From the NCBI GenBank assembly GCA_015178975.1, contig WHVD01000169.1:105332-169331 (forward strand): DNA of 64,000 nucleotides, written 5' to 3'. Below, piece by piece: positions 11,641-21,110 of the stretch. The number at the start of each line of letters is the position of its first letter. Positions within the stretch are counted from its first letter, which is position 1. Under the pieces are notes generated by a model. The model searched no databases and had not been told where the DNA came from. It saw nothing but the letters and a program-made list of their open reading frames with translations. The DNA comes from Hysterangium stoloniferum (lineage: Eukaryota > Basidiomycota > Agaricomycetes > Hysterangiales > Hysterangiaceae). The position numbers were made by a program, and so were the translations under genes.

Positions 11641-12029
11641 GGGCCCAACCATTCTTTTCCTACAAAGAAAACATTTTATAAAAAAAAAAACATCTACTTC
11701 TAGCTACACACAATGACTACAGGTAAGGAACAGGCTGAAAAATCTAAAGTGGGATCAAGCAGTTCTCTCCTATGATGGAGACCCACTAGTCTCAAACCTC
11801 CTGGTAACATTATGATGAGAAAGTTCTCATTGACTTTCCAAAAACAAGCCTCTGTCAGAGTTTCCCCCCAAATTGAAGTCAAACCTCCAATGGGTGCCTC
11901 ACTTAGTCAGTCAGGACTACACTCATGCCAAAAACAACTGAAAACACTGGAAAGGAACACTTCATCTACACATAATAATAATGCAATGCTGCAATTTCCA
12001 CCACATCAGGTAATGCTCCAGCACACCTA

Positions 12030-12240
12030 CAGTGACTCAAAAAACCCTTCCAATGTTTGGTACTTCAGATGTATATCCTTGATAACTCAGAGGATAAAAA
12101 TGCAGAAATATCAAACATATTTGTGATCATGCTCTATCATATATAGATTGTGGAAATACAATTTCATTACATAAGCTCCAAATATGAAAATACTACAAAT
12201 ATTTACATACAGGAGACTCATTGGAAGGGTTTTTGGCTGG
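12030..12240 (+). repeat. Left terminal inverted repeat of Tc1-1
   Basis: About 211 bp, complementary to 15011-15223. It begins and ends with inverted copies of one motif: AAACCCTTCCAATG outside and CATTGGAAGGGTTTTT at its inner edge. Confidence 0.85.
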
Positions 12241-12726
12241 CTGCCTTGATGGCTGTAAATGCTTATGGTCATGTGACCTTGTTGATTGTTCACCTCCTCC
12301 AACTGGGTCCTATCAACAAAATCACATATGTCATGTGATGTCACATGACCACATTGTGCTGGAGTATAAATGCATTGCCTTTAGCAACTAGCAATGTCCC
12401 AATTCCCAAAATGTGCACTTTGTCTCTTACCAGCCAGAATCATATTCTCTCACTGCTTGCAGCTGGCCATATAGCTAGCCACATTGCAGCTCCTACGCCA
12501 TGCCATTGGCACAGTCTCTAGACTTCACTCCAAGCATCATTGTCATCTCTCTAAGTCCATTGATAGTCACCCCTCCAAGCTTTCCCCTACCAATATTCAC
12601 TATGCACAGCATCTCATCAGCTCTGGGAAGGCTGACACTGCTTTTGATGTGGACAAAACTCTTAGGAATGTCACAAACCAGTCAATCTGTACCCAAACTG
12701 TGTGGAATAGTCTCAATATGGTTGGG

Positions 12727-12935
12727 AGTGCCTCAATAACCCTTCCAATGTTTGGTACTTCAGATTTACATCCCTGATAACTCAGAGAATAAAAATGCAG
12801 AAATATCAAATATATTTGTGAATATGCTCTATCATATCTATATTATGGAAATACAGTGTGATTACATAATCTCCAAATATGGAAATACTACAAATATTTA
12901 TATATAGGAGACTCATTGGAAGGGATTTTTTGTTA
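12727..12935 (+). repeat. Extra TIR copy inside the Tc1-1 transposase gene
   Basis: A third copy of the ~210-bp terminal repeat, in left-arm orientation, lies inside the transposase gene. It starts with a diverged AGTGCCTCAATAACCC and carries both inverted motifs. It stands where about 65 codons between the helix-turn-helix region and the second half of the catalytic domain should be. Confidence 0.75.
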
Positions 12936-13013
12936 GGTTTGGAGAAGGTTTTGTGATGTTTTGGAGCTATATGACCAGGTATTCTTTCAAGATAGATGAG
13001 AGGATGGATGGGG

Positions 13014-13242
13014 TGTTGGAATAATGGATTATGTGAGCATGCACAATGTGCTACACCAGTTAAGCCACCCCATTGTTGTTAGCTTGTCCCTTTGTTTTAT
13101 TGTTCTTTTGTTCCACCTTTATGTTGTGTCACAAAAATTTATTGTTCCTTTTAGTTAAATAGAGCAGCTACATGATCGTATCTATAGTGATTTGGCATAC
13201 AGCATGCAAATACTGAGTATTGTTCTTTCACTCGTTCTCACA
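13014..13242 (+). repeat. 5' LTR of the gag-only Copia element
   Basis: 229 bp, TGTTGGAATAATGG to CGTTCTCACA, followed by GGTTATTGGGCCCC. Confidence 0.92.
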
Positions 13243-13529
13243 GGTTATTGGGCCCCGCGCTACCACAAATGCATAAGAATGAAGCCACTCCACCATCTGT
13301 TGATCATTATCACCATCATTGTCGCACCTTCGTATCCGTCGTAACCTGCCACTGGGGCCGAAGCCAGCTGTTTCCATCGTCGTACCGTCGTAATCTGTTC
13401 TCATCGTAACCTGCCACTGGGGCTGAAGCCAGTAAACATTTGTTGTCGCACTGCCCTTTTATCGAACCGCACACTTTTTCATATCGCCACACTTTTTTGG
13501 ATCAACACACTGTCGTTTGTTGCACCATC

Positions 13530-14345
13530 ATGCCGGAAAACCTACGTTTTGCGAAGCTCAACAAGAGCAACTATGCCGAATGGTCACTATACATGCGTGC
13601 TATACTTGTAAAGAAGGGTTTATGGGGAGTAGTTGATGGAACAGAAACCAGGCCTACTGGATCAGCAAATTCCAAGTCTATTCATGCTTATGAAAGATGC
13701 CAGTCTGAAGCCCATGCTGAGATCATTCTCCACCTCGAACCCTCTCAACTCCCACATGCCCACAACGAAGACTCGAGAGAACTCTGGAATGAACTCCAGC
13801 GAATGCACCATGCCCAAGGTTTTGCCACTCGCATGATGCTACGTCGAAAACTTAATACCATGACGAAATGAGCTGACCAATCAATGAGCAGCTGGATTGC
13901 AAATGTTCAGCAAGCTGCCTTTCACCTGAAAGGGGTTGGTTACATTGCCACTGATGAAGACAAGATTCTCGTTCTTACTCAAGGTCTCCCACACTCCTAT
14001 GATTCATTCATTATCTCCCTCGATGCTTCTATTGCCACTATTACCACTGGAGATGAACTTAAACCCGAACCAGCCATTTCGCTCGAAATTGTGAAAGCTC
14101 GCCTCATCAATGAGGAAGCTCGCCAACTTGCCACTAAACCGACTTTGCCCGTTCGCAACAATGTTAAACCTGATTCCGAGGAAGCCCTGTCAGTCGAGCC
14201 AAAGCCTCATACCCCGCTTTCGGACATTACCTGTTTCAAGTGTGGTAAAAAAGGCCATTACCAGTCGAATTGCCCAGACAATACCCTTGAAGACACTGCA
14301 CAAGTTGTCACTGAGGATTCCTCCGATGAAGATAGAGCCTTTTGA
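13530..14345 (+). pseudogene. gag: Copia gag with CCHC knuckle, one in-frame stop
   Basis: The frame starts MPENLRFAKLNKSNYAEWS, a typical Ty1/copia gag opening (the Y..W block that folds the N-terminal gag domain). It runs to TGA at 14343-14345 and holds one CCHC knuckle, C-x2-C-x4-H-x4-C (CFKCGKKGHYQSNC, near 14237-14278), for RNA packaging. A single TGA at 13869-13871 interrupts it at a site where CGA (Arg) before ADQSMSSW is likely. ATG 13530 was chosen because homology begins there. The codons upstream belong to the leader. Confidence 0.85.
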
Positions 14346-14385
14346 TTGAGGGAGTGTTTTGCACCTTGTTTTTCTCAAGGGAGTG

Positions 14386-14614
14386 TGTTGGAATAATAGA
14401 TTATGTGAGCATGCACAATGTGCTACACCAGTTAAGCCACCCCATTGTTGTTAGCTTGTCCCTTTGTTTTATTGTTCTTTTGTTCCACTTTTATGTTGTG
14501 TCACAAAAATCTATTGTTCCTTTTAGTTAAATAGAGCAGCTACATGATTGTATCTATAGTGATTTGGCATACAGCGTGCAAATACTGAGTATTGTTCTTT
14601 CACTCGTTCTCACA
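14386..14614 (+). repeat. 3' LTR of the gag-only Copia element
   Basis: 229 bp, same ends as the 5' copy. All five differences between the two are transitions, two of them at CpG. Confidence 0.92.
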
Positions 14615-15010
14615 TGGGGACCTTTATCTCAAGATTATGGAGGAGAACCTTCAAGCCAGCCTCAGCTATTATGGAAAATATGTGGATGATGTCATCTTTT
14701 AGCAAGATCATGACCCTGAACACACCTGGAAGAAGGCCCAGACTTGGTTTCAAGATAATGATTTTAATGTCCTCCTATGGCCAGCACAGTCTCCAGACCT
14801 CAACCCCATTGAACACTTGTGGGATCATAAAAAGAGGAGGCTAAGGAATACTGGAGTTGTGGGAGAGGGTAGAGGAGGAGTGGAACAAGATTGATGCAGA
14901 GGTGTGTCAGAATTTGATTGAGAGTATGCCTAGGAGGTTGCAGGTGTGTTGAAGGCAAAGGATGGCCGTATTAAGTACTGAATACAAGTAGTTTTGTGGG
15001 TCAGAGTTGT

Positions 15011-15223
15011 CAGTCAAAAAGCCCTTCCAATGAGTCTCCTGTATATATATATATTTGTAGTATTTCCATATTTGGAGCTTATGTAATGCCATTGTATTTC
15101 AACAATCTAGATATGATAGAGCATGTCCACAAATAATTTTGATATTCTTGCAATTTTATCCTCTGAGCTATCAAGGATACACATCTGAAGTACCAAACAT
15201 TGGAAGGGTTTTTTGAGTCACTG
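15011..15223 (-). repeat. Right terminal inverted repeat of Tc1-1
   Basis: Reverse complement of 12030-12240, with the same inner and outer motifs. It ends GAGTCACTG next to the duplicated TA. Confidence 0.85.
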
Positions 15224-16537
15224 TACCATGGACGATTGGTTTATGATGAACCCATCAACCATAAATGGGACATGTATTACACCTCTTGAATTCTGGAGGA
15301 GGAAATTATGGCCATCGCACAGGACTACAAAGTGAGATACCCCACCATGCCCATGACAATTGTGCTGAGAATGCTATCAATTCCAAAAACCCAGAGTCAT
15401 GACTGCAGAATGGGAGGGATCAAGTTTCAAAACCAAAGAGGAGTTCTCAACTAGGGATGAGCTAACCACTTATGCCTGTGCTCTTGTTAGCGAGACTGGA
15501 GACAGAAATGCTACAAGGAAGCCAAACCCAGCAGTAGGCAAGCAGCATGGGAAATTCTTCTTTGAAAGAAGTGACAAGAAAAGCATTGCTAAACCTTCTA
15601 AGGAGTGTTGGAGCTGCAGGAGTTTGGAGCATTTTAAGATTGACTGCCCCCATGTGGGCAGACTGTCTCACCATGTTTTGATCAACAAATTCTCCACACA
15701 GAACCCAGTGGAGGAGGTGGAAGATCAGATGTTATATGAGACAGTCTATGGATTAAGCACACAAGGAAGAGTAATTAACATTGATAATGAATCAATTTTT
15801 ATTTGTGCTTACCTCCCTCGATTAAAGGACCATCACCTTTAAAGTGGAATTGAGTTCAAATGTGAATGACATATCAGAAGTATATATTTCAATATTAGAC
15901 TGTGACTTCCTCAAGAGGGGAGACTGGTTGAGTGCTCATAGTCAGAGCTGTAGGTCTGACAGGAAAGGAAGGCTTGCCACAACCTAAATCATCAAGTATA
16001 GAGGAACTCATTGACAAAGAAGTATTAATCAATGAGTCCAGGAATATCAGTAAGGAATTTATCATAGAAGACCCCTTGAGACTAGAAGGGACAGAAGAGG
16101 AAACTTTCCTTTTTGATCCAGGATCACTGCCCACATTGATACCATTAGAGATTCAGACTCAAAAGATGATAACTCTTCCTTGGAGAGTGCTCCCATGAAG
16201 CTCTACAATAGATGAACCAGGAGAGACATCAAATTGGCATTGAAGAAGGAGGACAGGCAACTGAAAATACAATACCCTCAATCTAGTTGACTAATGAAAG
16301 AGGATACAACCATCATCTATCAAAAAAGAGACCCTCCCAGTGGATACTCCAGTAGAGGAATTTCAGCATTGCACATATATGGATGAATAGGAAACTCTGA
16401 CTCCTCCAATCTCATCAAGATCAGACTAGATGCTGGAGCCAACCTTGCTTTGATATCAGAGGACTTTAAGGGACTGGAAGATCATCCTAAACTCAAACAA
16501 GGACTCAAATTATGCCTCATTCAGCTCACAGGGGATG

Positions 16538-17823
16538 TGTTAAGTGCTGTGTCAGGACCTTATTCTGGAAACAATCAGGAAATGTCCAGGAACTTGGAAA
16601 TCTCGGGATAGGTTCAGGATGTTGGTGTTACGACTGGACAATCCCGCCGGACTCCGGGCACTAACCTGTATGCCCCACGCGCTACAAGCACCAATCGTCT
16701 GTTTATTGGATTTCCCGCCCGGACTCCATTACGTCAAGACTCATTACGTTCGACCTCATTATGACACATATCAGTCAACGGACTTCCCCCGGACTCCATC
16801 TCTGTCTATGTCCATCTTCGTCCCATGCATCAGTCACCAGATCCCACTTAGAATCCCATCACCGCTCTAATCAAGCCCCATTCCCGTTTTAGTCAAATGA
16901 CCTGTCACAATTTAGGACTCCACTCCCACTCCATTTCCCGTTATGGGTTATGCTTTGTCATGATTCGGACTCCACTCCATTCTGTCCCATTCCTAACACC
17001 AAACTTGGTGTTTACTATTCCCATTTTATGTTTTGTTAGCTTCATTTCGTCATTACTGGATTTGGTATGTCATGCACTCCACAGTCTATATAAACTGGCA
17101 GATGTTGTACATACAATCCAGTCAGAAAATTAGCTTAGATTCCCCCCAGTAATCTAATAACATTTTCCGCTCTAAACCCTTGCTTGATTCACTTCGCTCA
17201 CACTAGTCAGAGCCCGCAGGCTCCGGCGCATCTATCTCTCTCAACCAACTCAACTCACGACCCACGACCTCTGACCCATGACTTACGACTTACGACCCAC
17301 GAACCCCGCCCGGACTCCCCGGGATTCCCGTCCGTCTGTTTGAAATTGGACAACACGATCTAGTGAGGGCACAGCCTATAAGCTGAAGCCAAGTCCTACC
17401 GGATATCCCGCGGGTTTCTCCGGAGACCCGGCCTGTGTGTGTATCCTAACAGTTGGCTTCAGCTTATGTGCTGCACCTCTATGCAAATGCTTGGAGTGTC
17501 CTTAATTTCAGAGACAGGATTTAACCAGGAGATTACAGATATTCAGAGTTCTGAAGAGTTCCAAAATATTGAGCATACAGAAAGAAGGAAGGAATAAGAA
17601 ACTAAGTCAATATCAGATCTAAGGTAAAGTACAAATCACAGAAACTAATATACGTTCTTTCATTATTGTACTACAAATGAGGATTATAATAAGACAGATT
17701 TAGGTGAGTATTCCAAAATGGGAATACAACAAGCAAATGAGTGAATACTTGTTGACTGACAAATTACCAAATGTGGAACAAGGATGAGGTCTGGAAGTGT
17801 CAGGGCAATATATAGATTATATA
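16538..17823 (-). repeat. Minus-strand gypsy LTR, split by a solo LTR and cut by Tc1-2
   Basis: Starts TGTTAAGTGCTGTGTCAGG at 16538, the complement of the end of the Gypsy D LTR at 42767, and continues after the solo LTR at 17452. The later part matches the complement of 37141-37349 (ACAAGGATGAGGT block). The shared LTR hairpin lies at 17455-17477. It entered the gag-protease fragment before either insert arrived. Confidence 0.7.
16626..17451 (+). repeat. Solo gypsy LTR, 826 bp, CpG-rich copy
   Basis: TGTTACGACTGG at 16626 to ATCCTAACA at 17451, with GTTGG on both sides (16621-16625, 17452-17456). A TATATAA box lies near 17091 and the LTR hairpin at 17368-17390. CpG is abundant, unlike its relative at 31843-32681. 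Recombination between two LTRs has removed the internal part. Confidence 0.9.
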
Positions 17824-18045
17824 CAGTGGGTCAAAAAACTGCCCCAATGTTTGTGCATTTTAGAAGGATTGATATTGTGTGAAGGAATTACATCAGCAAA
17901 AATTCTGACAAATTCACATGATATACTAGAACATGTTGGCTATCTACCAACTTAAGAAATCATGTGATTCCAATCAAAGCTCATTGCTCAATAAATCAAA
18001 CAAAATAATCACTCATTGGGGCAGTTTTTTGACCCTCTATTATTT
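17824..18045 (+). repeat. Left TIR of Tc1-2
   Basis: About 220 bp, complementary to 19207-19429. Outer motif ACTGCCCCAATG, with its inverted copy at the inner edge. Confidence 0.85.
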
Positions 18046-18051
18046 TACAAT

Positions 18052-19069
18052 CTAATACTTTGTATGACCCCCCTTTGCCTTTAAAACTGCTTGTATCCTC
18101 TTAGGCATGCTTTCTATTAGCTTCTGAGATGTCTCTGGTGGTATTTCAGTCCACTCCTTTGCCACCCTGTCCCATAATTCATGTACTCCTTTGGGTGGTA
18201 TGTCATATTGTTGGAGTTTGGCCTTGAGGTGTTGCCAGAGGTGTTCAATGGGATTTAGATCAGGGGATTGGGCAGGTCACTTCATGGGAATGATGTTATT
18301 GTCAGAAAACCACTGGTCTGCCTTTTTTGAGGTATGTTTTGGATCATTGTCCTGTTGGAAGTACCATGTATCCTCAGCCATCTCCAAACTTTCAATGCTC
18401 TCCTCCACCCCCTCCTCCAAGATCTCACAATATTGCACTGCATCCATGTTCCCCTGCATCTCTATCAGTTCCCCACCCCATTCCAGCCCATACACCCCCA
18501 AATCATCAAGTTATTCCCCCCTCCATGTTTGACAGTTAGTGTGGTGGTCCTGTCTGATACTGGTTCCCCTTGTTGCTTCCAAACATATACCTTCCCATCT
18601 GACCCAATCCTATTGATTTTTGTCTCATCAGTCCACAACACCCTCTTCCAGTCCTCCATAGTCCAATTTTCATAGTATTGGGCAAACTTTAGATGTTGCT
18701 GACAATGAGACCCCTTGAGCATAGGGACTTTCTTCTTTGTTGCTGACCTAAAGCCAGCTTCTTTCAACACATTCCTAACAGTCTGAGGAGTGACAGAGGT
18801 AGATATGATGGAATTTATGAATTGGGTGGCTTGGATAGCATTGTCAAGCTTCCCAGAGCTGATTTGACAGATAATTGACTGTTTATCATAAGGGAAAGCT
18901 TGGAAGGATGGCCACCAGGATGATTTTCCTTATCCTCCTCTACCTCCTTACTGATCCTGCCAATAATACCCTTCCCCAGGCCAGTCCTGGCTTGAATTTG
19001 ACAATGGGAATATCCCTCATTGAGGAGAGAAACAACAGAAGAATGCTTTTCAGCAGAGATGGATTTCAT
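18052..19069 (-). pseudogene. Tc1-2 transposase (DDE), lightly damaged
   Basis: From ATG 19069 an N-terminal helix-turn-helix region (SLLNEGYSHCQIQARTGLGKG) is followed by GHPSKLS and a frameshift near 18890. The catalytic region then holds WTDETKIN (first Asp, near 18625), QQDNDPKHTS (second Asp, near 18350) and NPIEHLW (Glu, near 18240), ending KY-TAG at 18052-18054. One stop follows NNIIPMK near 18275 and another shift occurs near 18480-18500. All three catalytic residues are present, so only a few lesions separate it from an intact D,D,E transposase of roughly 340 residues. Confidence 0.88.
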
Positions 19070-19206
19070 AGTGGTGGTAAGGAGTCAAGGAGATGAATGA
19101 ACAAAGTTCAACATGCCAAATTGATACAAATAAGGTCACATGACATGTTGATGATTCACATGACCCACTCCTACCTTATACTGGTGTGTAACATTGAAAA
19201 TCAGAG

Positions 19207-19429
19207 AAAATAATAGAGGGTCAAAAAACTGCCCCAATGAGTGATTATTTTGTTTGATTTATTGAGCAATGACCTTTGATTGGAATCACATGATTTCTTA
19301 AGTTGGTAGATAGCCAACATGTTCTAGTATATCATGTGAATTTTTCAGAACTTTTGCTGATGTCATTCCTTCACACAATATCAATCTTTCTAAAATGCAT
19401 AAACATTGGGGCAGTTTTTTGACCCACTG
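19207..19429 (-). repeat. Right TIR of Tc1-2
   Basis: Reverse complement of the left arm, with the same paired motifs. It ends GACCCACTG before TA. Confidence 0.85.
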
Positions 19430-19431
19430 TA

Positions 19432-20207
19432 TTTGCCATTTATTTTTTGATGATTTTGGTTTATTTTATTTTATTATATTTACATGTGCATACAGCAGTG
19501 CAGGCATGGTGCAAGAATGATTACATAATTGCACCACTGCCACTGCTATTGAAAGTGATTGCACTGTTGTGATGCATGGATACGCAGCATAGTCACAATT
19601 TGCACATTCTGCATGGTGGCACAGCCAAGCGATGGTGCCGACATAACAATGATGGCACCACCTACACCCCGAACATGGCCATGCAGTTATACAATGATGT
19701 GCCGCATAATGCCACGATGCAGTGCAGTGGCAGTACAGCCAGACAATGGCACCTACATAATGACAATGCCGCCACTGCCTACACCCCAATAGCCACACAG
19801 TGCACTGCACTGTGTGCCCATAAGGCTTCCGGGTGCACCAGCACTGCAAATGCAGTCAGTGTTTATGCAAGCCCTGGCACGCTGTGTGGACCTACACAGT
19901 GCCGGGCAGGATTACACAGCGCCAGGCAGGGATTACATAAGTGCTGAGATGCAGCTATGCACTGTAGGGTGCATATATGCCTTTTTAATATTTTTCTTAC
20001 ATTTCTAATGAATAAAAAATATTAAATAAATAGTATAAATAGTAGACCTGTACATATTCATTTCTTTAGTTTCAATCTCTTAGGAATCCCACTAAAACAA
20101 GTGTGATCTCCCCTGTCATTGAGCTGTCCCCTCTCCACTTTTATTTCTGTGTTTTATCTTGTGTTTAGTAGCCTTGTTAGTGTTGCCCTAACACATGCAA
20201 CTTAACA
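19432..20207. repeat. Degenerate repeats and probable LTR end of Gypsy C
   Basis: Bases 19500-19960 are GC-richer than their surroundings and contain an imperfect ~112-bp duplication (ACACCCC-centred segments near 19673 and 19783). No frame resembles a known protein. The stretch 19990-20150 is AT-rich. The segment ends CTTAACA at 20207 followed by GTATTTTCTGACT, like the LTR/primer-site junctions at 42767 and 63632, so it probably contains the 5' LTR of Gypsy C. The LTR start was not found. Confidence 0.4.
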
Positions 20208-20609
20208 GTATTTTCTGACTGAGACTCACAGATTGTCAATATGCCACCAAGAAGAAGAGCACCCATACAGGAATCATTACCTGCACCCTTGGCTCTTCAT
20301 TCCCCACTTACTTTGTATACCAGCCAGACACTCACAAACCAGCTGGACACTATGGATGAACCCCATATCAAAGAAGTCCCAGAAAACCCAGATGAATTTG
20401 ACCATGAGGACAAGTCTGTGGCCCCCAACAAGGGCAAAGGTGTTGATAATTCCCTGTCTAATGACCAATTGCCACTTTCAGATCCCACTTCTGAGTTGTT
20501 AGCAATCACTTTAGAAAGATTGGTGAATCACATGCTCAGAGAAGGCAAAAAGAAGGATCCAGAACCTCCATGGTCAAAAGTCAATGCTCCAGAACCCTTC
20601 ATGGGTTCC

Positions 20610-20945
20610 TGTAATCCTGGCCACCTTACCACACATACAGAGCCGCATCCTGACCCCTGACCACTGACCGCACTCCTATGGTTCCCCTGATCGAGCCCAA
20701 CCCGAGATCAGACTCAATAAAGATTCGAACCCTTTTTCTTTTCTCTTTCCTTCCCCTTCCCTACCACGATCTAGACTCTTGGTCCTGCTTGTCCAGAATT
20801 CCCCTTGTTGCGAATACTCGATGGTTCTCTATTTTATATATATTAGTTAGACATCACATCTGTTTTGTAGTAGGAAATCACTCACAACACGATACTTTTG
20901 TCCTGTCCGTTACCGACCGAGTGAGGCTGATACCACAGCCTTACA
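20610..20945 (+). repeat. 5' LTR of Gypsy B (336 bp)
   Basis: TGTAATCCTGG to CAGCCTTACA. AATAAA near 20717 and TATATATATTAG near 20836. Confidence 0.95.
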
Positions 20946-21110
20946 CTTTTTTTTTGACATCGACAAAGTTCTTGCCATCGTGCCTCAGTTACCATCGAAA
21001 CCGACACCACTGCTCACACGCTCTGAAACGAGACGGAGACAACAGCTTGGACTACTCCCCTTCTCATAAACCCCTTCACAAACGATACACTCAGCTCATC
21101 TGCACCCCCG

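Larger units (their letters stand above)
13014..14614 (+). mobile_element. Gag-only Copia element (TR-GAG type), 1601 bp
   Basis: Two 229-bp LTRs differing at five sites enclose a leader with an initiator-tRNA-Met type primer-binding site (13243 onward), a gag gene and a polypurine tract (CAAGGGAGTG before 14386). The 5-bp duplication TGGGG (13009-13013, 14615-14619) proves integrase-type insertion into Tc1-1. No protease, integrase or RT is present. The design matches terminal-repeat retrotransposons with a GAG domain described in plants. Confidence 0.92.
12394..14981 (+). pseudogene. Tc1-1 transposase, broken by TIR copy and Copia insertion
   Basis: The N-terminal helix-turn-helix region (IGTVSRLHSKH, then NIHYAQHLISSGKAD) is read at about 12500-12725. 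It is followed by the extra TIR copy, then VRFGEGFVMFW near 12940-12970, then the Copia insertion at 13014. After 14614 the frame resumes with the D-x-D-P-x-H-T box (QDHDPEHT, near 14705) and NPIEHLW (near 14808), ending RIKY-TGA at 14981. The first catalytic Asp segment is missing, TAG replaces a Gln codon before QDHDP, and a frameshift follows NPIEHLW. It cannot make active transposase. Confidence 0.85.
12030..15223 (+). mobile_element. Tc1-like DNA transposon 1, interrupted by a Copia element
   Basis: CAGTGACTC at 12030 and its complement ending at 15223 are flanked by TA on both sides (12028-12029, 15224-15225), the hallmark of Tc1/mariner insertion. The arms are about 211 bp long. Removing the 1601-bp Copia insert leaves about 1.59 kb, typical of the superfamily. 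It interrupts the gag-protease fragment at 11800-16537. Confidence 0.9.
11800..16537 (+). pseudogene. Retroelement gag-protease fragment split by Tc1-1
   Basis: Coding-like sequence ends at the TA target at 12028 and resumes at 15226. After the gap come a basic region, a CCHC knuckle (C-x2-C-x4-H-x4-C, near 15605-15646) and, near 16430, a retropepsin-like box RLDAGANLALIS with D-A-G in place of the usual D-S/T-G. The frame is broken by stops and shifts and is cut off at 16538 by an LTR. The order fits a gypsy-like gag-protease, but no RT is attached, so family assignment is tentative. Confidence 0.55.
17824..19429 (-). mobile_element. Tc1-like DNA transposon 2, 1606 bp
   Basis: CAGTGGGTCAAAAAACTGCC at 17824 and its complement ending at 19429 are flanked by TA (17822-17823, 19430-19431). 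The arms are about 220 bp and each repeats the end motif in inverted orientation at its inner edge (18014-18037, 19215-19239). A transposase gene on the minus strand fills the middle. It entered the LTR relic 16538-17823. Confidence 0.92.
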
